From Neostapfia colusana (Eukaryota; Streptophyta; Magnoliopsida; Poales; Poaceae), in NCBI GenBank assembly GCA_030760725.1, contig JASWHV010000004.1:55643136-55707135 (forward strand): DNA of 64,000 nucleotides, in the 5' to 3' direction. The translations under genes and the position numbers were made by a program. How positions within the stretch are numbered: the stretch's first letter is position 1; each line of letters starts with the position of its first letter. Under the pieces are notes generated by a model. The model had not been told where the DNA came from, did not search any database, and saw only the letters and a program-made list of their open reading frames with translations. Below, piece by piece: positions 12,138-23,601 of the stretch.

Positions 12138-12471
12138 ATTTAATTCCTTTTGTGTGAAGATATATCTTCAAACTTTTGTGGTCGGTGTAGAGGTGGACTA
12201 AGTTTCCAAGTAAATAGTGCCTCCACATCTTTAGAGCAAGAACTACAGCAGCTAACTCGAGGTCATGTGTCGGATAATTCTGCTCATGATTCCGAAGCTG
12301 TCTGGATCCATACACGACCACTCGCCCTTCTTGCATAAACACGCAGCCAAGGCCGATGCCGGATGCATCACAATAAACATCAAAAGCCTTAGTTGTATCG
12401 GGCTGCGCCAACACTGGGGCTGTTGTGAGGTGCTTTACCAATGCTTTGAACGCCTCGTCACATGCTTCGCT
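12097..12471 (-). pseudogene. Gy2 RNase H domain
   Basis: This Ty3-type RNase H shows the catalytic acidic positions: FDVYCDAS, DLELAAVVLAL and LYTDHKSL. It is separated from RT by a TAG that replaces a tryptophan codon at about 12471 (after GNKYV). Its frame ends near 12097 with a shift into the following segment. The enzyme would degrade the RNA strand during reverse transcription. Confidence 0.88.
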
Positions 12472-13371
12472 CTACACATATTTGTTGCCTTTCTTCAGAA
12501 GTTCCGTCATAAGTTTAGAGACCTTGGAGAAATTAAGAATGAATCTTTGGTAGTAACCCGCTAAACCAAGAAAACTATGGACTTCGTGGACTGACTTTGG
12601 TGAACTCCAATTCAGCACTTGGACGATCTTGCTCAGATCAACCGCAATGCCCTCCAAAGAAATAATGTGCCCAAGAAATGGCATTTGGTTTATCCAGAAC
12701 TGACACTTGCTGAATTTTGCATATAGCTTGTGATCCCGTAGGCGTTGGAGCACAATATGCAGATGTTCGGCGTGTTCTTTCTCCGACTTAGAATATACCA
12801 AGATATCATCGATGAAGACCACGACGAACTTGTCCAGCTCCGGCATGAAGACTGAATTCATCAAGTACATAAAATGAGCCAGAGCATTAGTGAGTCCGAA
12901 TGACATGACGAGATACTCATATAACCCGTATCTCGTCGAGAATGCCGTCTTGGGTATGTCTTCCGCCCGGATTTTTATCTGGTGATATCCGGACCGAATA
13001 TCCATCTTTTAGAAAACCTTAGCACCCACTAGTTGATCAAAAAGCATATCGATACGTGGTAGTGGATACTTGTTCTTGATCGTCACGGCATTGAGCGAAC
13101 GATAGTCCACACATAACCTCAGAGTCTCATCCTTTTCCTTGACGAACAACGCGGAACATCCCCATGGTGATGAACTGGGTCGAATGAAGCCTTTGCTTAA
13201 CAAATCATTCAGCTGCTCATTCAGCTCTGCGAGTTCCTTCGGTGCCATTTTATACGGCCTCCGAGAGATGGGTGTGGTTCCCGGTGCTAGTTCAATTTTG
13301 AACTCCACTTCACGTTCGGGCGGCATGCCCGGTAAATCGTCTGGAAACACGTCCGGATATTCCCGGACCAC
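12472..13371 (-). pseudogene. Gy2 reverse transcriptase
   Basis: The frame starts with YPDVFPDDLPGMPPERE and runs through RRPYKMAPKELAEL, SSPWGCSALFV and LRLCVDYRSLN. Then come GYHQIKI and the catalytic motif FIDDILVYS, the usual plant chromovirus form of YxDD. Only one break lies inside: a TAA at about 13007 between LVGAKVF and KMDIRSGYHQ. Catalytic residues are intact. The region copies genomic RNA into cDNA in active relatives. Confidence 0.9.
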
Positions 13372-13949
13372 TGGAATGTCCTCCAGTTTTTAGCTTTAAC
13401 GGTGTGGACAGCAGTGACTTCCGGTGCAACATTTCTCAGAATCAACATGTGTTGCCCGTGCTTCTTTGAATTCAGCTGCACCGTTCGTGAACTAATATCA
13501 AAGATAGCTTGGTGATGTGTCAACCAAGCCATTCCCAATATGATGTCAATCCGCACGCCTACCAGGATGATAAGAGTAGTAGGATATATCCGCCCATCCA
13601 AACATATAGGCGCTCGAGCAACAATCCTGCCCGCTGTCCTACTACCTCCCGGTGAATTAATTTGATACGTTGCGGCTAAGGTGGTTGATGGAACTTGGTG
13701 CTTAACCACATAATCTTTGCTGATAAAATCATGTGTGGCACCCGAGTCGAACAACACGAATGTGAGCTGATCACGTAGGCTGAACATACCCGCAAACACG
13801 GGTTCTCCCACGGGAACATCTTCAACTGCCATATAGTTTACGTTTCCCACTTTCAATGCTATTCTCATTGGCTGACCATGGAATTTCTTTGCAGCTTGAG
13901 ATGACATGTTACTGCTGCTCTGTTTGGTCAAGTTTGTCAAACATTCCAA
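13287..13949 (-). pseudogene. Gy2 protease region
   Basis: 220 codons carry a retroviral-type aspartic protease. VEDVPVGEPVFAGMF leads into the active site FVLFDSGATHDFIS, and the flap side NSPGG and the ILGMAWL block follow. The N-terminal extension (about 40 codons from MECLTNL) has no zinc knuckle. Upstream, where gag should lie, there is only leader sequence. The frame overlaps RT in a different frame near 13290-13380, so a frameshift separates protease from RT. Confidence 0.87.
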
Positions 13950-15600
13950 CTAACAACAAGGAATGATGAAAGGTAACAAAGGAATATGTCATGGATCTTA
14001 GAGAAGGATAAAAATTTTCAAGTCCACAACAAGTCCTAAGTTACATGAGCAATGCTCTGTTCAGAATGACCATTTGGCCTAAATCCTGGAATTTGATTAT
14101 GAAAATGGAAGTTTCATGTCTCAAGATGAATATCAAAGCTATAGATAGCTTCAATATCATTCCAACGAGTATTTATTTTCCTTCATATCAATTCAGGATC
14201 AGGAGTTATGATATCTCAAAGTCGACAGAAATCTGGAACAATTTTGACAGCACCTCCTCTGAAAGTGTCTGTTTTGTCCCTAAGATTTCATACAGTACTA
14301 CCTCAAATCTGTAGAAACTTTGAACTACAAAGTCATAGCACATATCACAACTTTCCAACGGTGTCTAACATGACCCTTAAATATTTTTCTACAAAAGGTT
14401 GTGGTCAAAATACAGAAAATTCCAGAGAGTATTTTTGGTCTGCCCTGTTTCTGGACAGTTAACACTTATCTGAGATTTTCATCCATTTCGAGGGGAATTC
14501 TGTTCTGGATTTCTACAGGAAACTTGTAGAAGACTACAAAACCTTTCCAGAAATGTATCACTTACCTTCATTGGTTTAACCAATCAAAAGTTATGCCCTG
14601 TTCAAATTCATCTAAAATTCTGCTGAAAACAGGGGAGATGGTTTCTAAATATTTGAGATGAAAACTATACTCCCAGATGACTCTTAGTTCAATATAGGAG
14701 TTCAGTAACCCCTAATGGAATCCTAGACTCCAAAATTACTGTTTTCTTTGAAAACTTTCTTTTTCATGCAGTTAAGAACATTACACGGTACTACGTTTCC
14801 TCACCAAATCAAAATCCTAACCGGCGTTACACAGGCATATACGTCTCAAGGGGTGGCACTAAAACGATCACTCACACAAGTGTTCTAAACGGAATGTTCT
14901 ACTCGTTGTTAAGGTACCTGCAGAAAAACAATTAGTGATGCACACAAAAGTTTTCCATTTCAGGCAGGTCCATATCATAGTAAAAACATATGCCGCGTAT
15001 CATTGGCATACGAGCCGTCCTTAAGTCAAATCACGTCTCAAGGTACATGGTCACGTTTTCACACCACACGACGGGGAACCCGAGTAGAGCACGAATGGTT
15101 CACCACGTTTGGAAATTTTATCAACCCAACAGATACCACCTACTGCCCTGCAGGGCACGCCAATGGCAAGCGCTGCTTATGTCCTTCTAGGCTATTTCTA
15201 GAAGAGCACACTATCGTGTTACCGACCACACGATATGGTTTCCACTTTCTTGCCTAATGCACGCCAGGTACCAGCGTTTTATATGAACTAAGGAACATGA
15301 AGAGTTCAAGAATTTCATATTGGCGTCTCACACCAAGCTGTGAGACCTATACCCTGAACCACTTTCCTCGTCAGGGGAGCTAACCGAAATTGATCCTCTT
15401 TCAGTGGTGTTCCTTACCATTCTTACCTCCACGTAGGTGCGTCGTTACAGAATTGAAATACTGAATATTAACACACTGTTAGCTTGCCACCTTAAGTAAC
15501 TATGCTACTAATAGTCCTTATGTGGGCATACTACTCGTTCCTCACTCGTATACTTCTATGTTTTTGAAAATAAGCTCTTTTCATGCGTGCTATTCCCAAT
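13950..15600 (-). other. Gy2 leader between PBS and protease; gag absent
   Basis: AT-rich, non-coding. The outer part (14770-15420) resembles the leaders of Gy6 (45990-46600) and Gy8 (59700-60300), including a conserved short hairpin at 14996-15012. In Gy6 and Gy8 the leader is followed by gag; here it joins protease directly. Confidence 0.8.
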
Positions 15601-15616
15601 GCGTCTCTGATACCTC
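15601..15616 (-). other. Primer-binding site of Gy2 (initiator tRNA-Met)
   Basis: The minus strand reads GGTATCAGAGACGC close to the 5' LTR end. This matches the TGGTATCAGAGCC complement of plant initiator tRNA-Met apart from an altered first base and small changes at its end. Confidence 0.8.
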
Positions 15617-15619
15617 ACC

Positions 15620-18504
15620 TGTGGGGAACCCCTTCCGGGATCCACACTCCAGGATACACATTGGGTGGTGCCGAGCGATGCGGCACCCAACAGCATACAC
15701 GAAAAGAACCATAAGTACAAAGTCTTTTATTTCTCAAGATAGTGTCATTAACAAAATAATGTACCACGAAGGTACACGCAGCAGAATATACATACACACT
15801 TACTCTTGATCCTAACTACGCAAAAGAGAAGACGTCCAGCCTGCGGACACTTCTTACTAGATTCTACAAAGATGAGTGCAGCGGCAGGGTTTCCAGTGAG
15901 TCGCTGATGGCTCACCGATCAACCATCTTCATAGCAAATTTTATAACCTGCAAAACACTAATAATGCAACCGTGAGCACGATGGCTCAGCAGGACTTAAC
16001 CGACACTCCTAACCATGAAACTCTACATGGAGGGATCCTTAACATAGGAAAAATATGATGCGATAAAGACACGCCTACATGTTAATCCTTACTTTCAGTT
16101 TAATAGCAGCAGATTATTATTCCTTAGGCAGCCCTTCACATCGGAAGTCCACAATCAAACAAGAAACGCTTTCCTCCGATGTGGTGATGCCCAAAGTGGA
16201 ATATAAACTTAGTGAGCTCTACAACTATAGCATACATGGTTGGCAATACAATGAATTTAAGAACTTCACATCTGCAATGATTCATTTCACCTCATCTGGA
16301 AATAATTACTACGTCACAACTCAGTGAACAAGTGGTACTCATATAACCGCGAGGGACGGTGATTCCAATCAGGACACACCCGGAATACAAGACACATACA
16401 CCCGCCTCAAAAGACTCACACAGGAGCTCTTCCTTACGTTGTATGCAGCAACCTTTCACCCGTCACTCCAATGCCGGACCAGTTACGCCGACCCATCGGA
16501 AGGGCCACTACCCGGAACACGTCGAAGTTGCTCCGCTAGTGGGTTTACACCTCTTACACCAACCCCCAAAGGACGGCCGTATAAGTTTCGACACGAGAGT
16601 ACCCGAGTTACATCGGTTTCCTGGACCCCATAATTCCAGTATGCATCCGGTACTGTTCAAACTTGCTCAGCAGGGCGGCATACGCATCGGTCCATAACCG
16701 ACGCAAACAGCGCTACAGCCACACAGGCCCAACGTTCTTCTGCTCCTACTCTCTGCTCGGTCTCATTTTCCATTCCAAAACTTTCATTCTCTAGAATTAT
16801 ACCCCGCTGAACCAACATCCTAAACTCGCGAGTAGCTTCCAACTACCCGACTTGTACCAGATCCTATACAACTTAAGCCTAGCAGAAAACTACGCGAAGG
16901 TAACCTATTCTACCCTGTAACTCCAAGGTTTTGCGGTCATGCATTTGGAGTATCAATCACCTTGACCTAATGCACAATACATACTAGACCCATAAAAGTG
17001 ATATAAAGCAAAATGTAACTAAAAAGCTGTTAAATGCAAACCGGGGCTTGCCTTATGTTGCTGCGGGTTTATTTCTACTTCTAAGCCAGTAGCTTGGCGA
17101 TGAGTTAAGCCTCAACTTGCTGCTCCGAGTCAAGTTGCTCGTCGACCTCCTTCGTCGTATTTCCTACCGACATGAATTTGCACAGTTTTATGCTGCAAGT
17201 AAAGATATTATAAAACAAAAGTTTTCTTTATGACTTAAAAACAGTTCAGATCAACTACAGATCGAGATTTGGGTTTGTCTATGTGCTGGAACAGAGAAAA
17301 GAACATTTCAGCAATGGAGGTTTTGGAATAAAGTTCAAAGGACCGTATAATGGACATAAGTATGAAGCTGGACATAATTGGCAGAACACTGGAGAAGATG
17401 ATCTCAACCTGCTCTGAAAATTTACAGTGGTCCATAGATCATACAGAGGTATGGCTTGCAAAATTTCTGACAGAGTTGATGTAAGATGTGGCCTAGGGAA
17501 TTTTTCATAACTAACTGGCTTCTCTGAATTTCTATGGCAATTATACTGTCTTGTCATGCTCCAATTTTTTTTCAGAAACTTGGGAGTCTAGTGAGTCCAT
17601 AGGACTTGGTTTTACCATTTTTGGAGCTTCATACACAGAGATATGGATTTTAGAAGTTGGAGCTAAAAGCTGAAAAATCTTTCTGTTATCTTTCCTAATT
17701 TTCAGAGACATACAAGATTGAATCCACGTTTGGCCAAGAAAATGAAGTCCAATGCCTGTGAAAATTTTACTGGAGTTCAAGGATATTTCGAAGAACGTCC
17801 TGCCCAAATTTGAGAATTTTCCAATAAACAGAACTCCTGTAAAAATTCCTACAATATTTTATTTAAATGAATTAATGAGCCAAATCTGTAAATTTTCATA
17901 AATATTGGGCTGCACCCTTTTATAGTACTCTTTTAGAGGAATCCAACAAAATTTATTTCACAATTTTTGGAGGTTCCTACGCAAAGTTATGGCTCTCCAA
18001 AATTTGAACCGAATTAGGAAAACCCGGAAAAGTTTAAACACTGCCCGTTTGAGCAGAGTCGGTTGAAGCCTTTTGTGTATGACATGTGGCGTCCACCTCT
18101 CTCCCTTATCCCCCAATTCCTTTTAAAATAGCAAATGGGCTCCAAATATGATCAAACTCGGAGGATAGGCCAAAACAAATGTGAGAAACACAACGGTGCA
18201 CTCAAATTTGAATTTTGGTGAAGTCAGAATTTGAAACTGAGATTTAAATTCAAATTTGAATTTTCTCCCGTTTAAATTCTAACAAATAGGAAATCCTTTT
18301 CAAATGCTCTGAAAATTTGCCGGGCTACCTGTAGATGTGTGGAGAACCAAATGGTAGCTTTAGATCTCCGTGTTTGGGAATTTTTTGCAAGTTCAAGTTT
18401 AGACTTGGAGCTCACACCTTTAAATTCAAAAGTTTAAATTCCCTCTCCTTTTCTCGGTGTGGTGTGAATTGCAGCTCCACATGCTAGAGTTTTGGGATTT
18501 CACA
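15620..18504 (-). repeat. Gy2 5' LTR, GC-rich island deleted
   Basis: Edges TGTGGGGAACC (left, plus strand) and GATTTCACA (right). It aligns with 6532-10430 along its length except for about 1 kb missing at 18047. There the sequence jumps from the GTTTAAACACTGCCCGT motif straight to CAGAGTCGGTTG, which in the other LTR stands near 9985. Its hairpin is at 16137-16183 and the poly(A) signal complement at 15726-15731. Confidence 0.9.
16137..16183 (-). other. Conserved LTR hairpin (Gy2 5' LTR)
   Basis: Arms CACATCGGAAG (16137-16147) and CCTCCGATGTG (16173-16183); identical in design to 7050-7096. Confidence 0.65.
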
Positions 18505-18509
18505 CGTTT
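18505..18509. repeat. Target-site duplication of Gy2 (right copy)
   Basis: CGTTT, identical to 6527-6531. Confidence 0.9.
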
Positions 18510-19066
18510 CTTGTTTGATTGTGGACTTCCGATGTGAGGGCTGCCTAAGGCTCATTAATCTGCTGCTATAAAACTGAATGTAAGGATTCACATGTAGGCG
18601 TGTCTTTATCGCAACATTCTTTTTCTTATCTTAATAATCCCTGCATGTAGTGTTCCATGACTAGGGTGTCGGTTAAGCCTTGCTGAGCCATCGTGCAAAC
18701 GTTTGCAATGTTTGAGCTGTGTGCAGGTGAGAGATATGAGGAGGGGTCCGAGGACGAGGCGATTCCCCTATCGGGATACACGGCCGAGCTAGAGCCCTGC
18801 ACGCCACAGTGATATCTGTTTCTATGTTGCTAGTGTGTAGCGTCCTCAGGCTGGATGGCTGCGCTTTTGCTTTGTTAGGATGAGAGTCTAGCTATGTATA
18901 ATACTTCCGCTCTATAATTAAGTTTTGTAAAAAGACTTCCGCTGTTTAATGTCAAATAAAAGATCTATGTTGTTCATATTCTTTTCCTGTGTGCTGTTGG
19001 GTGCCGCATCACACGACACCACCCTCTGCGATCCCGGAGTGGGTGAACCACGGGGTGGTCCCCAAA
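18510..19066 (+). repeat. Gy1 3' LTR, right segment
   Basis: Continues the Gy1 LTR after Gy2: the hairpin right arm (18526-18536), a GTCGGTTAAGCCTTGCTGAG block, exon B (18727-18812) and a poly(A) signal AATAAA at 18955-18960. The LTR end (GTGGTCCCCAAA) corresponds to GGTCCTCACA in Gy8. It meets Gy3 LTR sequence in opposite orientation at about 19067. Confidence 0.82.
18727..18812 (+). other. LTR exon B (Gy1 copy)
   Basis: Follows the acceptor-like GTGTGCAG. In phase 1 it encodes GERYEEGSEDEAIPLSGY, then TAELEPCTPQ and TGA. This is the acidic C-terminus also found in Gy8 (YTDELEPCTPP) and, more diverged, in Gy6 (TAEWEPYPPR). It is 86 nt long including the stop, the same as in Gy8. Confidence 0.5.
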
Positions 19067-22000
19067 AGACACCCGGATAACAAGTCACATACACCCATTT
19101 CAGAAGTGTGGTGCCTCACACCTTCCTACTCAGTTGTATGCAGCGACCTTTCAAAGGAAACCCAAATGCAAAACCACTCCATCCGTAACGGACAGGAGGT
19201 CCCCGCATGGAGCGTGTCTCTGTCCGCCGGCAGATTTACACCTTGCTACCCTCAATCCACTCCTATAAAACATTTGGGAGCCTCGACACCCAGGTTAAAC
19301 AATTACATCGGTTTCTAGGTTCCTATATAGCCAGTATGCATCCCGTACTGTTCAAATTTGTCCAGCAGGGCCACACACGGCTCGGTCCTCAACCAACACC
19401 AACAGGGCTACGCATGTGAGACCTCTGCTCACTGCATCCTATCCCCCATGCTGGGTCTCAATTTCTCATTCTTAAGCCATTCTTTGTTTCCATCTATCCC
19501 GTATAATAACATCTTATCTCGCGAGTAGATTCCAACTACTCGACTTCTACCGAAATCCTAAGAACATTAGCATGTCATTTTCTACTCATCGAGCTGTAGA
19601 CTAGCCAACCCTCCATAGGATTTAGAGGTCATGCAAGTGGGGTTTCAATCACCCTAACTCTAATGCAAACATTTCATCCTAGACATAAGTGATACAAAGC
19701 AAAACTTTGCAAAAGTAATTAAATGCAAACCGGGGTTTGCCTGGTTGCGAGTCAAACGGGAAGTTAGCTTCTGGTGGGAGGATCTCCAATGTCTCCGGAG
19801 CATCCTCGACTTCGGTCACTATATGAGATGTAACAAAATATACATATAAGTGATAATAATTTATAAGAAGCAAGCTTCTACTAATAGTTACTGCTATTAA
19901 GGGTTCTTAATTGGCTTCGGTATAGCTAACAGTGGAAAATCCGAATAAATAAGGTCTCCCTGGTTCTAGAAAATTTGTTTCATAATTTTCGAGTTGTATA
20001 CAGGAAGAAATGAATTTTTGAAGTTGGTAGGAAAAGCTGAAAAGATTATGTTTAAAATTTGGAATTTCCAATGAAGGCTGAAAATTGCATCAAGGTTTGC
20101 CCTAGTAAAAGGAGTTCAATGATGCAAAATTTTTTATAGGAAATCACTAGAGTTATGAATAATCTTCTCGCCAAATTTGAGCAAATTTCATATCAGGGAT
20201 CTCCTGGAATTAATTGCAAAATATTTAATTTTGAGGAATTTTGGAGAAAATTCCAAGGATCTTTAGACCATATTCTTTGAATTTCTGAAAAGTACTGCTT
20301 GATAGGAATGAAATAAAATTTGTTTCGCAAATTTTAGATGTTTCCTATTGAAGTTATGAAGGTTTGAAGTTCAGCTCAAATCTGAAATTCGGGAAAAGTT
20401 TAAACCCTGACCGTGGGTCCCACTGGTTGAATTTGGCCACTGAGCTCGCAGCCTCACCGAAGCCCACGGGGTTCTACCTGTGCAGCCGCATCCGATTCAG
20501 GCCACAAACTGATCCCCGCGCCGAATACTGAGGCTGACAGGTGGGACTGCTCCCCCCTTCGTCTACCTCGCGCTGCCCACGCTCCCCCGAGGCTACGCTC
20601 GCTGGGGCTGGGTTGCCGTGCCCCAAGCTTCAGCAAATTCACCACCTGTGAGTTTTACACCATGCTGAACGCGATGGTGGGATCGTTAAAGGGTGACAAT
20701 GGCTGAAACAGTGCTTGCACCAGCGACCATGTCGAGCTCCACTTCGGCGACCTCGTTCTCACTCGGGATTTGATCATTCAGGCTAGGGTTTGCTCCAAAA
20801 GCACCAGCGATGCATGGCCAACCTTGACCTGTATCCGACCTCCATGAAAACCACCGGAGGTGGGACCTCACTGACGACCCGAGCCCGCAAAACGCCGGCA
20901 GCGACAAAAACTCGGTTTCCTGTACCTCTACACGATCATTTGAACGGCTAGGTCTTCGGAGAGGTTTGCAAGAGTATGGAGAAGCTAACCTAGGCTCATC
21001 TACCATGGAGCTACACGGATCATGCTGAATTCCCCAAAGAACCGTCGATTTTCTAAATAACTGCCCCATCAAAAGTTGGAAATTAGTCGGCTAGGGCGCT
21101 GGGTCAACGCTGAACCGGTGAGGTGCCAAACTTCAGTCCGCCGAAGGAAGTTTTGCCATGCCTGAGCTCTCACACACCGATGGTCGATCATTCTCACGTT
21201 GGAGACGTCGAGGACGATCTCCCGGTTCTGTTTTGCTGCTCAGCAGGGCTTCACACGGCCGAGAGCGCCGGTTCACGATCGAGGTCCGTGGCGGCGTGAG
21301 TTCTGTCCAGCGGTGGGAGGAGTTTTTGCTCGCTCGGTGTGTGGTGGCTCGTGAAACGAGGAAGCACATGAAGGGACAGTTCTGTGGCTGGCCTGGCTGC
21401 TTAAGACGTGGAGGAGGCATGGGTGAGGTGGAAGGCACGTTGGCATGTCGCTCGGTCGGCCTCGAGCGCCAAGCAGCTCCGTGGCATTGGTGAACAAAAC
21501 AGAGAACCGACTGTGTTGCACTGGCCAGCTGACTTGTGGGTCCCACCCCACCTAATAAATTTACTGATATTTTTATAATTTCCTCCAAATTAAAAGCTTT
21601 ACTTACTGTCAAAGTCATTGGTTTGAATTTGAATTCCACTGAATTCTATTTTGGTTAGAAAGTTTGAATTGCAATTGGGTTTTTGATTTGAATCAACATT
21701 TGAATCTCTCCCCTTTTATTGATTCAAAACCCTTGCAACTAAACCCAAATAATCTGAATTTTGGCATGGATACTATTTCAAATGTGGAGAACACATTTGT
21801 GAACCCAATTTTCCATTTTGAAGAAGTTTGAATTTGAAACTGAAATTTGAATTCAGATTTGAGTGCTTCCTCTCTTAATTCCAAACAAATAATAAACCCC
21901 TTTCAAATGAGCTGAAATTTGGAAGGTTTATTATTTGAAATACGGAGACCCAAACTATGACTTTAGATCTCCATGTTTGGAAGTTTTTCGGGAGATTTGA

Positions 22001-22107
22001 ATCAGCACTTTGAACTCACACCGTAAAAATTCAAATTTTTAATTCCCCTTAGTTTTCCTCAGTGGGAATTTGCTGAATTACTTGCTAGCATTTTTGGGAA
22101 TTTTACA
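19067..22107 (-). repeat. Gy3 LTR, truncated at its 3' end
   Basis: The minus-strand LTR starts TGTAAAATTCCC at 22107. It has an AT-rich block (21560-22107), a GC-rich island (20420-21560), a GTTTAAAC plus GGGTCCCAC motif (20398-20420), AT-rich DNA and exon A (19741-19818). It is cut at 19067, before the hairpin and exon B. It belongs to the same family as Gy1 and Gy8. The GC-rich island holds only short open frames with no recognisable domain. Confidence 0.85.
19741..19818 (-). other. LTR exon A (Gy3 copy), intact frame
   Basis: Minus-strand exon of 78 nt, phase 1 in and phase 1 out. It lies between an acceptor-like CATATAG and the donor CAACCAG|GCAAACC. It encodes VTEVEDAPETLEILPP, then EANFPFDSQP and the first base of a Gly codon. 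It is the best-preserved exon A of this family. Exon B of this copy is lost by truncation. Confidence 0.5.
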
Positions 22108-23052
22108 TCTTTTACCGGACTAACAACAATTAAGTGTTGTATGGCACTTCCAGCCATACAGAGCTTTATAGGGTGCCATTTTGATGCTCGTTTGATACCC
22201 GCTGTTGTACGAGAACTCCGCCAACGGTAAGTGATCATCCCTGTTCCTACCATGGTGGATGGCACACGCTCTCAACATATCATCAAATATTTGATTCACC
22301 CTCTTAGTTTGCCCATTAGTTTGAGGGTGATATGCAGATCTTTGAATTAATTTGGTTCCCAATGCTGCGTGTAGCTGCTCCCAAAAACTGGCTACGAACA
22401 GCGATCCTCTGTTGGATGCAATTGTACGGGGAACCCCATGTAAGCATAAAATCCGTGCTATGTACAACTCCGCATATTTCTGTGTGTTGTAACCGTTATG
22501 CACAGGGATGAAATGTGCTGATTTAGTTAATCGGTCAATGATTACCCCAATTGAATCATGATTGTGGGAGGTCATCGGTAACCAGACGATAAAGTCCATA
22601 CTCAAGTCCTTCCATTTCCATGCCGGTATTTGCAATGGTTGCAGGAGGCCCGACTTTCTCATATGGTCGGCCTTCACTCTCCTACACGTATCACAATCCG
22701 AACATACTTTGCTATTTCTCGTTTCATACGTGTCCACTAAAATTTCGTCCGGAGATGTTGGTACATTTTATTGCTTTGCGGATGAATGGAAAATTCGGGC
22801 AAATGAGGATTCTTCCAAAATTTTCTTCTGTAGTCCCATATCCCGGGGTACTACCATCCGGTCTTTGAACCATAACGTACCATGTTTGCCTTTCTGGAAA
22901 CACTTCATTTCATCATTGTCTATTCTGCGCCGTATGTGAGACAAACGCTTCTCTTTTGAGCTGCAATTATCTCCTCTCGCATTGTAAGAATGAGAGCAAC
23001 ATTATAATGCGCTTCATAAGGAATGACACAGAGACTGTGTTCTTCATTATCT
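22108..23052 (-). pseudogene. Gy3 integrase fragment
   Basis: The minus strand carries an IREDI-like linker (22950-23050), the zinc-binding CDTCRRVKADHM, and the catalytic-core motifs MDFIVWLP, DRLTKSAHFIPV and SNRGSLF (the usual SDRG, here Asp to Asn). Then come AALGTKLIQRSAYHPQT and SYNSGYQTSIKMAPYKALYG. The segment after that (GPY region, chromodomain-like tail, polypurine tract) is deleted: at 22107/22108 the gene joins the LTR start directly. The catalytic Asp is lost and several frames are needed. Confidence 0.88.
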
Positions 23053-23253
23053 GTGGAGGACCGCCGACGAATGATGCCCCGGACAGGACCTCGTCGTGTG
23101 GTGCCGTGATATGCAGCACCCAATAGCACACGAGTCGAGGAAACACATCACATTACATAAATCATTTGCGAAAGCGTACAAGAGTATTTTACAAATACTT
23201 ATATCAAAATAAGCTACAGCGGAAGACTATAACTCTCACTACTCATTTCTAAA

Positions 23254-23398
23254 TTAGCAACAAAGAAACAGTCCAGCCCATGGACGTTTCTTACTAGCAA
23301 CACGAAGAACAAACCGCAGCGGCGATGATCCTCTTGAGTAATCACTCGGAGGTTTCCGACTCTCATCGACATCTCTTCTCATAAGCATGAAGTCAATC
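23254..23398 (-). other. LTR exon B (Gy4 copy), open frame
   Basis: After GTTTTGCAG (minus strand) a frame in phase 2 is open for 47 codons to TAA: IDFMLMRRDVDESRKPPSDY, continuing SRGSSPLRFVL. The Gy7 copy starts alike (FDFMLM) in the same phase but is broken early. It resembles the other exon B peptides in position and charge rather than in sequence. Confidence 0.4.
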
Positions 23399-23585
23399 CT
23401 GCAAAACAACTCGGATAGCATCCGTGAGCATAACGCTCAGCAAGGCTTAACCGACACCCTAGTCATGGAACTCTACATGCAGGGATTAGTAATATGGGAT
23501 AAAGACTTTGCATTAAAGACACGCCCAGATGTTAGTCCTTACTTTCAGTTTTATAGCAGCAATTTAATGAGCCTTAGGCACCCTT

Positions 23586-23601
23586 CACATTGGAAGTCCA
23601 C
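23586..23601 (-). other. Half of the LTR hairpin (Gy4), cut by Gy5i
   Basis: CACATTGGAAGTCCAC is one arm plus the loop start. The other arm is missing because Gy5i begins in the loop at 23602. Confidence 0.6.

Larger units (their letters stand above)
6532..18504 (-). mobile_element. Complete Ty3/gypsy element Gy2 (Tekay/Del-like), no gag
   Basis: Both LTRs, the PBS, the polypurine tract and a 5-bp target duplication (CGTTT) are visible. The internal region (10431-15619) codes on the minus strand for protease, RT, RNase H, integrase and a chromodomain-like tail. It runs from protease straight into the leader: no Gag domain or zinc knuckle is present. The LTRs differ in length (3899 and 2885 bp) because the 5' LTR has lost its GC-rich island. 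Stops and frameshifts make it inactive. Confidence 0.92.
2254..19066 (+). mobile_element. Ty3/gypsy element Gy1, 3' part, interrupted by Gy2
   Basis: What remains is the end of pol (integrase core end plus chromodomain-like tail), the polypurine tract and a complete 3' LTR. The 5' half is missing because Gy0 sits in the integrase gene at 2253/2254. The 3' LTR starts at 3144 and continues across the Gy2 insertion to about 19066, where it meets the truncated minus-strand LTR of Gy3. The LTR family is the same as in Gy3 and Gy8 (starts TGTAAAAT, ends near a GGTGAACCACGGG motif). Confidence 0.8.
23053..23601 (-). repeat. Gy4 LTR fragment inserted in the Gy3 integrase
   Basis: The left edge TGTGGAGGACC is the complement of an LTR end, and it interrupts integrase sequence. 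The body matches the Gy7 LTR (56640-57170) in reverse: the TGTGCTATTGGGTGC-type block, TAGTAAGAAACGTCC, the exon B region and one hairpin arm. At 23601 it is cut, in the hairpin loop, by Gy5i. Confidence 0.8.
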
